Source: Ruminococcus sp. UBA1394 (GTDB taxonomy: Bacteria > Bacillota > Clostridia > Oscillospirales > Ruminococcaceae). Taken from it: 64,000 nucleotides of DNA. This document shows positions 32,623 through 40,198 of this stretch, one piece after another (the first letter of the stretch is position 1; each line of letters opens with the position of its first letter). The notes under the pieces were generated by a model that saw only the letters and a program-made list of their open reading frames with translations, was not told the DNA's origin and did not search any database. The stretch spans positions 1-64,000 of the forward strand of contig DBQM01000014.1 of the NCBI GenBank assembly GCA_002305725.1, given 5' to 3'. Both the position numbers and the translations under genes were made by a program.

Positions 32623-33695
32623 TTCTTTTTCAAATCCTTTTCCTTCAGGCTGTATACATAGGCGAGAACTTCCGCAACCGGATTATAAAATGCCGACGGA
32701 ATTTCTCTGTCAAGGTCTACTTCGGCATATAATGCTCTTGCAAGGGGCTTGTTTTCCATAATAACAATATTATACTGTTCTGCCACCTCAACAATTTTAA
32801 GTGCAAGGCTGTCAGCACCCTTTGCAATAACAACAGGAGCATTGCTTTTCTTTGAGTCATACTTAAGTGCAACCGCAAAATGCGTAGGGTTTCTGATTAC
32901 AACATCCGCCTCAGGAACCGCCTGTATCATACGCCGTCTTGACATTGCCTGCTGTTTCTGTTTGATCTGCCCCTTGACCTTAGGGTCACCTTCGGTCATT
33001 TTGTATTCTTCCTTTACTTCCTGCTTGGTCATACGAAGATTTTTTTCGTAGCTCCAGCGCTGGTAAAGGTAATCAAATCCGGCAACAAAGGCATAAGCAA
33101 TTGTGACCTTTGTAATAATCCCCCACAGAATTCTGCCCAGTGCTGCGACTACCTCACTGGCTGACATATCAAACATCTTGGGCAGAACATTTACCTCGCT
33201 TTTTATACACGAATATATGATATAAAAAAGCAATATTATTTTAAGGATCGACTTTAAAAGTTCAACCATTCCCTTGAGGGACACCATATTTTTCAGTCCG
33301 TTCAAAGGATTCATACGGCTGAATTTCGGTTTTATTGCTTTAAATGACACAAGTCCCTTTGTCTGTGCAATAGTTGCAATAATTGCAGACGCCCCCGCAA
33401 TCAGCAGCATAGGCATTGCAGCTTTTGCAAACGAAATACAGCCATCTATAAAAAATTTTGAGGTATCTGAAATTTCAATAGTTTTCTGTGTTCCGATAAG
33501 TGTAAAAAAGGCTTCCATGGAATCTGTCAGAGATTCCTTTATTATCGGGTACAAAAGACGGAATGCAAAAAAAGTTACAATAAGGGAAAATGCTATTACT
33601 ATTTCCTTACTCTGAAAAATGTTACCTTCTTTTCTCTGGTCGGTACGTTTTTTCGGAGTGGCTTTCTCGGTTTTCTCTTCCGATGAATCCGGCAA
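32619..33695 (-). CDS. flhB: Flagellar export switch protein FlhB
   Basis: 358 residues with four membrane helices (residues ~30-215) and a cytoplasmic domain holding the autocleavage site NPTH (VIRNPTHFAVALKYD, about residue 270). Cleavage after the Asn lets the export gate change from rod/hook to filament substrates with FliK. N-terminal EEKTEKATPKKRTDQRKEGN is typical. Start is TTG, with AAGGGGG 8 bases upstream. The window also encodes a stand-alone FlhX. Confidence 0.95.
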   Translation of the reverse strand: MPDSSEEKTEKATPKKRTDQRKEGNIFQSKEIVIAFSLIVTFFAFRLLYPIIKESLTDSMEAFFTLIGTQKTIEISDTSKFFIDGCISFAKAAMPMLLIAGASAIIATIAQTKGLVSFKAIKPKFSRMNPLNGLKNMVSLKGMVELLKSILKIILLFYIIYSCIKSEVNVLPKMFDMSASEVVAALGRILWGIITKVTIAYAFVAGFDYLYQRWSYEKNLRMTKQEVKEEYKMTEGDPKVKGQIKQKQQAMSRRRMIQAVPEADVVIRNPTHFAVALKYDSKKSNAPVVIAKGADSLALKIVEVAEQYNIVIMENKPLARALYAEVDLDREIPSAFYNPVAEVLAYVYSLKEKDLKKN

Positions 33696-33730
33696 GCCTC
33701 ATTCCCCCTTTATGGTCAGCTGATAAAGCG

Positions 33731-34513
33731 CTATCCTGCTGCCGCACTCAGCGCTTCATTTATATTATCAAACATAATAATTATGTAGTTATCTATGAAA
33801 ACAGATATAGGATTTGCAAGTATAAACAGCATAAGAAGTGCAAGAATTATCTTGAACTGAAATTCAATAACAAACACATGGATCTGCGGAATAAGCTTCA
33901 TGAGTATACCCATGGATATTTCAAGTATAAATTCGACTGCTATGAACGGAAAAGCAAGCTTTATTGCAAGCCCGAATGCATTGGCAAACACATCAACCGC
34001 AAACTGACACGCCGAAAGCAGATTCAGTCCTTCAGCGCCGACAGAAAACAGTTCATAGGACTGAACAGCTGTTTCTATCAGTACAAGATGGCTGTTTGTG
34101 GCAAAAAAATACAGAATAAACAGTAAATTCATTATATTTGCCGTAAATGCAGACTGAATATTTGTTGCAGGATCAAACATCTTTGCCATTGCAAAGCCGA
34201 AGCTCATATCCAGTATATCACCTGCTGTAATCAGCATATAATAAAAGATATTAAAAACATATCCAAGAAGAAATCCTATAAACAATTCTTTTCCGAAATA
34301 CAAAAGAAAATCAGACATTCCGGAATCATAATTTTCCGGGAGTGGTACCATCGGAGCTATAAGAATCGTAACACCGAATGCAATGGCAGTACGCAGCGCA
34401 GCCGGAATTGTATTTCTCGACAAAAGCGGATTGAATAAAATTATACCCGCCATTCTCGCAAACACAAGTATATATATATCTATATTATTAAGTATTAAAC
34501 TAAGTTCACCCAA
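33731..34513 (-). CDS. fliR: Flagellar export gate protein FliR
   Basis: 260 residues, six membrane helices; FARMAGIILFNPLLSRNTIP near residue 20 is the FliR signature and the spacing of helices is as in the family. It joins FliP and FliQ in the helical export gate core. It lies between fliQ and flhB. TTG is the start, with GAGG 8 bases upstream; the first visible in-frame ATG lies much further in. Confidence 0.93.
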   Translation of the reverse strand: MGELSLILNNIDIYILVFARMAGIILFNPLLSRNTIPAALRTAIAFGVTILIAPMVPLPENYDSGMSDFLLYFGKELFIGFLLGYVFNIFYYMLITAGDILDMSFGFAMAKMFDPATNIQSAFTANIMNLLFILYFFATNSHLVLIETAVQSYELFSVGAEGLNLLSACQFAVDVFANAFGLAIKLAFPFIAVEFILEISMGILMKLIPQIHVFVIEFQFKIILALLMLFILANPISVFIDNYIIIMFDNINEALSAAAG

Positions 34514-34523
34514 AGCTTTATCC

Positions 34524-34787
34524 TCAGATTCCGGCTATCAGATCAAATATCTGTGTAAAAAACTCAGAAAAAGTTGTCATCATCCATGAACCTAATGCCA
34601 GCAGCATAAGTCCCAGAACAAGTATTTTAGGAACGAATGTCAGCGTCTGCTCATGGATCTGAGTTGCAGCCTGGAAAATTGCAATAATAAGTCCGATTAT
34701 TATACTGACAATAAGCAGCGGAGCAGCTATTTTCAAAGCCACATACATTGCAGAACGAAATATCTGAAGTACTTCTCCCTGATCCAT
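34524..34787 (-). CDS. fliQ: Flagellar export gate protein FliQ
   Basis: 87 residues with two membrane helices: ALKIAAPLLIVSIIIGLIIAIFQAATQIHEQTLTFVPK holds the FliQ signature (QAATQIxExTLxFxPK). A component of the FliPQR gate in the basal body. Between fliP and fliR, 11 bp from each, in the usual order. Confidence 0.95.
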   Translation of the reverse strand: MDQGEVLQIFRSAMYVALKIAAPLLIVSIIIGLIIAIFQAATQIHEQTLTFVPKILVLGLMLLALGSWMMTTFSEFFTQIFDLIAGI

Positions 34788-34798
34788 TTTTCACACTC

Positions 34799-35617
34799 CT
34801 ATCTGAAACTTACAATCAGCGATTCAAACAGCAGATTCCAGCCGTCAACCACAATGAACAGCATAAGCTTGAATGGAAGCGCAATTGTTGTCGGCGGCAG
34901 CATTACCATACCCATTGACATAAGAGTACTTGATACCACAAGGTCTATAAGCAGGAAAGGTATGTAAAGCAAAAAGCCTATAATGAACGCTCTTTTAAGC
35001 TCACTTGTCATAAAAGCCGGAACAATTACGAAAAGGCTTAAATCTGTAAGGTCATCACGCCCATTAATTTCCGACGCATCAATCATGCCCCGGTTATCTG
35101 CAAGACTTACAAACATATCAAGGTCTTTTTCATAGACCTGTTTCAGCATGAATGTTTTCAATGGCTTTGAACCTTCAGTAATCGCTTCTTCAATTGTTAT
35201 TTCACCCGCCTGATACGGGTCATAAGCCTCATGTTTCATTTCCTTTAAAACAGGAAACATGATAAAGAGCGTCAGAAACAATGAAAGTCCTACAATAACC
35301 TGGTTCGGCGGAGATGTCTGAGTACCTATCGCATTTCTGAGGAATGAAAGCGCAATTACAATTCTGACAAATGATGTCATCATCATAAGGAAAGACGGTA
35401 TCAGCGCAAGAAAAGCAAGCAGAAAAAGTATATCAAGAACGCTTGAATTTTCGTCCGCTTCGCCGGAGCTTATGTCAAGAGTAACTGATGATTCAGCGGA
35501 TACTGCCGTTGAAAGCACAATAAAAGAAAAAATAACAACTGCAAGACATATAACAAAGCTGATAATATATTTAAGAAGCTTCTTTTTTGCAGCTTTATTT
35601 TGTTTGACCGCTGTCAT
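34799..35617 (-). CDS. fliP: Flagellar export gate protein FliP
   Basis: 272 residues. A signal-peptide-like N-terminus (residues ~14-40) precedes the FliP core: LLAFLALIPSFLMMMTSFVRIVIALSFLRNAIGTQTSPPNQVIVGLSLFLTLFIM in pieces, and PAFMTSELKRAFIIGFLLYIPFLLIDLVVSSTLMSMGMVMLPP, the family signatures. I chose the ATG with AAGGAG 8 bases upstream (35617), not the in-frame upstream ATG. The start overlaps fliO by 23 bp. Confidence 0.95.
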   Translation of the reverse strand: MTAVKQNKAAKKKLLKYIISFVICLAVVIFSFIVLSTAVSAESSVTLDISSGEADENSSVLDILFLLAFLALIPSFLMMMTSFVRIVIALSFLRNAIGTQTSPPNQVIVGLSLFLTLFIMFPVLKEMKHEAYDPYQAGEITIEEAITEGSKPLKTFMLKQVYEKDLDMFVSLADNRGMIDASEINGRDDLTDLSLFVIVPAFMTSELKRAFIIGFLLYIPFLLIDLVVSSTLMSMGMVMLPPTTIALPFKLMLFIVVDGWNLLFESLIVSFR

Positions 35618-36002
35618 TTTCATTCTCCTTGTCTTTGTTGCTTTTTTTACCGAAATTATTTTCAAGAACCTTTTTAAAAGCCGTCTTAAAATCCATTCCG
35701 GTTTCCGGCGGCGTTTCCTCTTCAGCAAAATCATTACTGTCAAGTTCGCTTATCAGATTAATGCTTTCTGAGGCAGCACCGACAAGAAAAGTTTTTTCTC
35801 CTGCCTGGACAATAATGAGGGATTTTCCCTGCCCGACTGAAACGCTGTCCAGTATTTTTAATTTTCTGCTGCTGCCGCCTCTTACTGAAAGCTTTCTGCC
35901 CAGCAGTTTTGTTGAAATATATGCCAGATAAAGTATGAGTGCTATTCCAAGAAGTGTTCCGAAAATAACACCAATCTGGCTTATCAATGAATTACCTTCC
36001 AC
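35595..36002 (-). CDS. fliO: Flagellar biosynthetic protein FliO
   Basis: 135 residues. One membrane helix (IGVIFGTLLGIALILYLAYI) followed by the FliO core KLKILDSVSVGQGKSLIIVQAGEKTFLVGAASE and a charged, disordered tail. FliO helps assemble the FliP ring. GTG at 36002 with GGAG 7 bases before it is my preferred start; an upstream TTG at 36020 has no site. Position between fliY and fliP is standard (fliZ in Bacillus). No cheY lies between fliY and this gene, unlike Bacillus. Confidence 0.85.
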   Translation of the reverse strand: MEGNSLISQIGVIFGTLLGIALILYLAYISTKLLGRKLSVRGGSSRKLKILDSVSVGQGKSLIIVQAGEKTFLVGAASESINLISELDSNDFAEEETPPETGMDFKTAFKKVLENNFGKKSNKDKENENDSGQTK

Positions 36003-36023
36003 TATAATTCTCCGGATCAAATA

Positions 36024-37079
36024 TTATTCTTTTGGAGCAAACGTATTATTTCCGATAATTTCAGTTATTCTGACACCGAAGTTATCATCAATTACAACAA
36101 CATCTCCTCTTGCAATCAGCTGACCGTTTACTACGATATCAACCGGTGCACCAGCCTTTTTTTCAAGGTCAATAACAGTTCCCTGTGCAAACTCCATGAT
36201 ATCACGCATTTTTTTACGGGTCTTGCCGATTTCAATCGTAACGTTAAGAGGGACGTCCATCAGCAGATCCATATTTCCCTGAAGAAGTGACATTCCGCCG
36301 GCGCTGCTCTGGTTTGCAAAACTCGGGAACTGTGCGGACTGAACATTGATTGAGTCCTTCATGACAGAAACTGGTCTGCCTGCCCTTCTCGCCTCTGCAA
36401 CTGCATTAAGATTCATCGGGTCATTTCCGCCGGCAATGGCATTAAGATATTCACTTTCTGCCTCGCTGCCGGGAATCATATTAAGTCTGTTGGATGTAAA
36501 ATCAAAGGTGTCCTGGTCAATTTCTATGTTAAATGAACCGCTTAACTGGTCGCCGACTTCAAAATTTACCGCAATACTGTAAATTTCAGTATCATTTGAG
36601 CAGCCGAATATCTCAGCAAGTTCCTCACATTCTTCAGAAAGGTCATAAACTTCAACAGTTTCAATACTTACATTTGAACCAAAGAAGTTTGTAAGGGATT
36701 CAGCAAAAGCTGCAGACATCTGACCAATAAGTTCCTTAACGGTTCCCATTGCCATTTCATCAATCTCGTCTTCTTCCCCTTCATCTTCCTCGTCAGAATT
36801 CATAAGAAAATTCAGAACATTTTTAGCGTATACATTCTGTATAACAACAGCAGCTTTACCGCTGAGAGCACCGCTTAAATTAAGTGAAACAACAACTCCA
36901 GGCTCAGTTCCGAAAGATGCAAGACCCTCAATTTTTTCAGATACAATAAAATCGGGCTCAAAAGATGCTTCGGCATTCAGAAGCTTTGAAAAAATTTCAG
37001 CTGCTGAACTTAATCCCATTGACAGCAGTTCTTCATAGCTTTCAAGTATTGAATCTTCTATTTTAGCATTATTTTTCAT
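36024..37079 (-). CDS. fliY: Flagellar switch protein FliY/FliN without CheY contact motifs
   Basis: 351 residues. A CheC-like domain (about 1-200) and a C-terminal FliN domain (about 270-345, MDVPLNVTIEIGKTRKKMRDIMEFAQGTVIDLEKKAGAPVDIVVNGQLIARGDVVVIDDNFGVRI in pieces). The N-terminal LSQDEIDALL peptide of Bacillus FliY is absent: the protein begins MKNNAKIEDSILESYEELLS. The ExxN catalytic pairs expected in the CheC part read ELLS and ELIG, so CheY-P phosphatase activity is doubtful. The rotor C-ring role via FliN looks intact. RBS and neighbours are normal. Confidence 0.9.
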   Translation of the reverse strand: MKNNAKIEDSILESYEELLSMGLSSAAEIFSKLLNAEASFEPDFIVSEKIEGLASFGTEPGVVVSLNLSGALSGKAAVVIQNVYAKNVLNFLMNSDEEDEGEEDEIDEMAMGTVKELIGQMSAAFAESLTNFFGSNVSIETVEVYDLSEECEELAEIFGCSNDTEIYSIAVNFEVGDQLSGSFNIEIDQDTFDFTSNRLNMIPGSEAESEYLNAIAGGNDPMNLNAVAEARRAGRPVSVMKDSINVQSAQFPSFANQSSAGGMSLLQGNMDLLMDVPLNVTIEIGKTRKKMRDIMEFAQGTVIDLEKKAGAPVDIVVNGQLIARGDVVVIDDNFGVRITEIIGNNTFAPKE

Positions 37080-37099
37080 AAGTTTACTCCCTTCGGAAC

Positions 37100-38113
37100 T
37101 TAAATATTATTGAATTCATTTATTTCTGCTGTTGACACAATATCACAGATTTTTACTGATTTTTTAATCTTCCTGTCTCCCAGCTTTGCGCTGAATTTTG
37201 GTTCACCCTCAACAGTCAGTATAATATTGTCATCTATTTTTTTCTTCAGCTGAATAACGTCTGAAACCTCAAGACTTACTATATCATGCACGTCAAGCAT
37301 AACTGTATCCAGAACTGCTGTAAGTTCCATTGCAGAATCATTAAGAGAGGATGATATCGCCTCACGTCTGATTTTCTCCTTTTCATCCTCCGGCTTGTTA
37401 TTTTTGGCATTTTTTGTGAGGGTAGTACGCAGCATTTCGTCAAGGCTTATTGACGGTATGCAAAAGCTGAACTTATCTACTATATCCCTTATCTTTATCT
37501 GAAAAGAAAGAACAATTACCGAATCATCCAGCGATATAAACTGTGCAAGTCTTGGGTTGGTTTCATTTCCATAAAGCTCACAGTTTACGTCCATAAGGCT
37601 TTTCCATGATTCGGCAAAAAATCCCGTTATTTTTTTATAAAAATTATCAAGAATTGCAATTTCAATTTCTGTAAAGCCTCGTGAAAGATTATAGCCGTGT
37701 CCGTCACCGCCAAGAAGTATATCAATAAGGAAGTAATTTACAGTGGACGGAAAATGCACTATAACTGTACAGTCATCAGAAGTGCTTTCAGCAATATTCA
37801 TGCTTATAAGACCTATAAATGTTTTATCAGGGAGCATATTCAGATATTCCATATATCTGCATTCTTCCATTTTAAGCATTTCAATCTCACAAAATGCTCT
37901 GAGCATACTTGAGATATTCGATGAAAAGATACGGATAATATTTTCATTTACTGTGTTAAGACATCTGAGATGTTCCTTGGTAAATTTTTTAGGCTTTTTA
38001 AAGTCATAATCCCTTATTCGTTTCTTTTCAGGAGCTGAAACCTGAGGAAATTCATAATTCGGGATATTTTTTTGATTTTCCTGCTTATTAGGATTATTCT
38101 TACTTTTGCTCAT
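37100..38113 (-). CDS. fliM: Flagellar switch protein FliM lacking the EIDxLL peptide
   Basis: 337 residues. The FliM core starts with RIRDYDFKKPKKFTKEHLRCLNTVNENIIR and includes the LLGGDG loop that meets FliG, then a FliN-like C-terminal domain (VMLDVHDIVSLEVSDVIQLKK). The N-terminal CheY-binding motif (LSQxEIDALL), normally the most conserved part, is replaced by about 35 polar residues (SKSKNNPNKQENQKN). A charged insert (KNNKPEDEKEKIRRE) precedes the C-terminal domain. It builds the C-ring, but CheY-P docking looks lost. Confidence 0.92.
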   Translation of the reverse strand: MSKSKNNPNKQENQKNIPNYEFPQVSAPEKKRIRDYDFKKPKKFTKEHLRCLNTVNENIIRIFSSNISSMLRAFCEIEMLKMEECRYMEYLNMLPDKTFIGLISMNIAESTSDDCTVIVHFPSTVNYFLIDILLGGDGHGYNLSRGFTEIEIAILDNFYKKITGFFAESWKSLMDVNCELYGNETNPRLAQFISLDDSVIVLSFQIKIRDIVDKFSFCIPSISLDEMLRTTLTKNAKNNKPEDEKEKIRREAISSSLNDSAMELTAVLDTVMLDVHDIVSLEVSDVIQLKKKIDDNIILTVEGEPKFSAKLGDRKIKKSVKICDIVSTAEINEFNNI

Positions 38114-38136
38114 CTGCTGACTCCCTGACTGAATTA

Positions 38137-39030
38137 TTAATTACTTACAATATCCTGAATATCTCCTGATGTTGCTTCAAAGGATGATCCAAGGATCTTC
38201 AGAAGTTCACCGCTCTTGGCAAGGTCGCTTTCTTTACTGATTATAACAATTTCAACACGTCTGTTCTGACGCCGTCCTTCTTCTGTATCATTGGTTGCAA
38301 TCGGATAGTCGCCGGACAACCCTATCGGGTAAAGCTTATTTGACGGTATTTTAAAATCATTTTCAAGAAAATTTGAAATTGTACTTGCTCTGTCAGACGA
38401 AAGCAGACGTGAATCCACAATTGATGTCGGACTGATAGCTGTATGTCCTTTAATTATTATCATAGCTACTTCCGGTTCAACACTCTCTAAGCATTCTCCC
38501 AGAAACTTGACAACATCTTCTGACTCTTCTCTCAGCACTGCTTCATCAGGCTTGAAAAGAACGTCATTCTTGAACTGAATATAGATATTATTCGCCTGTT
38601 CTCCGGACAAACTGTATGGCTTTTCATTTTCAGCCTGTTCTTTATCATCTTCGCCGGATGTCTGTCCTGTTTCTCCCTGACTGATACTTATACTGTCCTG
38701 CATTTCATGGTCTTCAACGTATTTCTGAATATTGATAAAAAGTTCGTCCAGATCAGAATTGACCGGTCTTTGGGATTCCTGACCGACTGCGTTTCCGTCA
38801 TTTTCATTTTCAAAAGGCTCTGAACCGTCTTCCGAAGAATATCCGAAAACTATCTGGTCTACTACTTCATCACCGTGAATATTGAAAGCACGGACAAGTG
38901 CTGCCCATTTATCCTCATTGATGGACGACATACTGTAAAGCATAACAAAGAATGTAAACAGCAGAGTTACCATGTCGCCGTAGGTGTCCATCCAGCTGCC
39001 TCCGCCTTCATCCATGTTTTTCTTTGCCAT
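38137..39030 (-). CDS. motB: Flagellar stator protein MotB
   Basis: 297 residues. One membrane helix with the ion-binding Asp (TYGDMVTLLFTFFVMLYSM, about residue 22), a long acidic, Gln/Glu-rich periplasmic linker, and an OmpA-like peptidoglycan-binding domain (IIIKGHTAISPT, DRASTISNFLE, GRRQNRRVEIVI). YGDMVTLL resembles Na+-type MotS as I recall it, but coupling ion cannot be decided. Start chosen for AAAGGAAG 8 bases upstream. Inserted with motA between flbD and fliM, where Bacillus has fliL. Confidence 0.93.
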   Translation of the reverse strand: MAKKNMDEGGGSWMDTYGDMVTLLFTFFVMLYSMSSINEDKWAALVRAFNIHGDEVVDQIVFGYSSEDGSEPFENENDGNAVGQESQRPVNSDLDELFINIQKYVEDHEMQDSISISQGETGQTSGEDDKEQAENEKPYSLSGEQANNIYIQFKNDVLFKPDEAVLREESEDVVKFLGECLESVEPEVAMIIIKGHTAISPTSIVDSRLLSSDRASTISNFLENDFKIPSNKLYPIGLSGDYPIATNDTEEGRRQNRRVEIVIISKESDLAKSGELLKILGSSFEATSGDIQDIVSN

Positions 39031-39067
39031 ACATTTCACTTCCTTTATTTATGTAATTTCTGTCCTC

Positions 39068-39877
39068 TTATTTACCTGTGTTTTTAAGGTCGCCCTTTAA
39101 TGAATATGCCGGGAGAAGTCTTGTGAGTTTTTCCTGAATAAAGTTCGGATTGTCACCGTCCTGAATTGCCTGAACACCCTCACTGATTATCAGTTTACAC
39201 AAATACTCCTCATCATGACGTGCTTTAAGCTTACTTGCAATAGGCTTGAAAATAAGGTTTGCAAGAATTGTACCGTAGAACGTTGTAACAAGGGCAACCG
39301 CCATATTTGCAGTAAGGGTCGCTGTATCTTCAAGGTTGGCAAGAAGGTTTACAAGTCCGATAAGGGTACCGATCATACCAAATGCCGGAGAATATTCTGA
39401 TGCTTTATTATAAAACGCCATATCCTGGGCATGACGTTCTTCAAGATATTCAAGTTCTTTATTAAGAAGTGTTCTTACCTTTTCAGGTTCAACAGAGTCT
39501 ACAACAAGCAGTATTGAATTTTTAAGGAACTTGTCCTTGGTTTCAGAAAGCTTGTCTTCAAGTGCAAGAAGTCCGTTGATTCTCGCTTCCTTTGCAAAGA
39601 AAACAATCTGTTCAATATACTGCTGCGGATTATATTTTTTCGGAGCAAATATGATTTTAAGATGCTTTGGAATCTTTGCAAAAGATTTAAGCGGAAAAGA
39701 AATCATAAGTGCAGCAATAGTACCACCCACAACAATCATAATTGAAGGCAGGTCAAAAAATCCTTCAAGCTGCTTAGGTATCAGCATTTTTCCACCGTCG
39801 GGTGCATCACCGAGCATAATTGAAACAAGAATGAATCCAACACCCAAAATAAAACCCAGAATAGATAACAAATCCAT
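39068..39877 (-). CDS. motA: Flagellar stator protein MotA
   Basis: 269 residues with four membrane helices. SIMIVVGGTIAALMISFPL and PAFGMIGTLIGLVNLLANL are the MotA/PomA signatures; the cytoplasmic loop (about residues 60-150) carries the charged residues that meet FliG. With MotB it forms the ion-driven stator. Start ATG with AAGGGA upstream. 37 bp before motB, within the hook-switch part of the flagellar operon. Confidence 0.94.
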   Translation of the reverse strand: MDLLSILGFILGVGFILVSIMLGDAPDGGKMLIPKQLEGFFDLPSIMIVVGGTIAALMISFPLKSFAKIPKHLKIIFAPKKYNPQQYIEQIVFFAKEARINGLLALEDKLSETKDKFLKNSILLVVDSVEPEKVRTLLNKELEYLEERHAQDMAFYNKASEYSPAFGMIGTLIGLVNLLANLEDTATLTANMAVALVTTFYGTILANLIFKPIASKLKARHDEEYLCKLIISEGVQAIQDGDNPNFIQEKLTRLLPAYSLKGDLKNTGK

Positions 39878-39931
39878 AATTTTACGTCCCTTCTAATATG
39901 GCATTATAAATATATTTGAAATATAAGAAAA

Positions 39932-40111
39932 TCACAAATTTTTTTTCTCATACATTATTATCATATTTAAAATTGTATCCAGCGGTTCTTCAACAATATA
40001 CACATTTCCGTTTGAAAGCTTAATAGTTGTGTCAGGATTTTCCTGAATAGTTTCAATCAGATGAAAATTCAGGGCAAATTTCTGACCGTTAAGTTTAGTT
40101 AAAATAATCAT
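39932..40111 (-). CDS. flbD: FlbD/SwrD motility protein
   Basis: 59 residues: MIILTKLNGQKFALNFHLIE, then TIQENPDTTIKLSNGNVYIVEEP, the complete FlbD/SwrD pattern. In B. subtilis SwrD raises flagellar torque. Placed directly after flgE and before motAB, where stator-linked function makes sense. The ribosome site AAAGGAG (40133-40139) is 21 bases from the ATG, but a GCGG-attg-CCGC hairpin (40120-40131) lies between them and would shorten the effective spacing to about 9. Confidence 0.9.
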   Translation of the reverse strand: MIILTKLNGQKFALNFHLIETIQENPDTTIKLSNGNVYIVEEPLDTILNMIIMYEKKNL

Positions 40112-40147
40112 ATCAATCTGCGGATTGCCGCTCTCCTTTAATATTGC

Positions 40148-40185
40148 TTACATTCCGGATAACCTCCGTGTTATCCGGAATGCAA
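40148..40185 (-). promoter_or_regulatory. CsrA-type hairpin between flgE and flbD
   Basis: On the minus-strand RNA, TTGCATTCCGGATAAC pairs with GTTATCCGGAATGTAA (16 bp, one G-U) around the hexaloop ACGGAG. A GGA in an AnGGA loop on a stable stem is the ideal CsrA binding element. It starts 14 nt after the flgE stop and ends about 9 nt before the flbD Shine-Dalgarno. There is no T tract, so it is not a terminator; transcript stabilisation is the alternative explanation. Confidence 0.65.
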
Positions 40186-40198
40186 AACAATCAGTTAA

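Noticed and set aside
38137..39030. Sodium-driven motor based on YGDMVTLL in MotB
   Set aside because: The residues that decide the coupling ion could not be aligned with confidence by eye.
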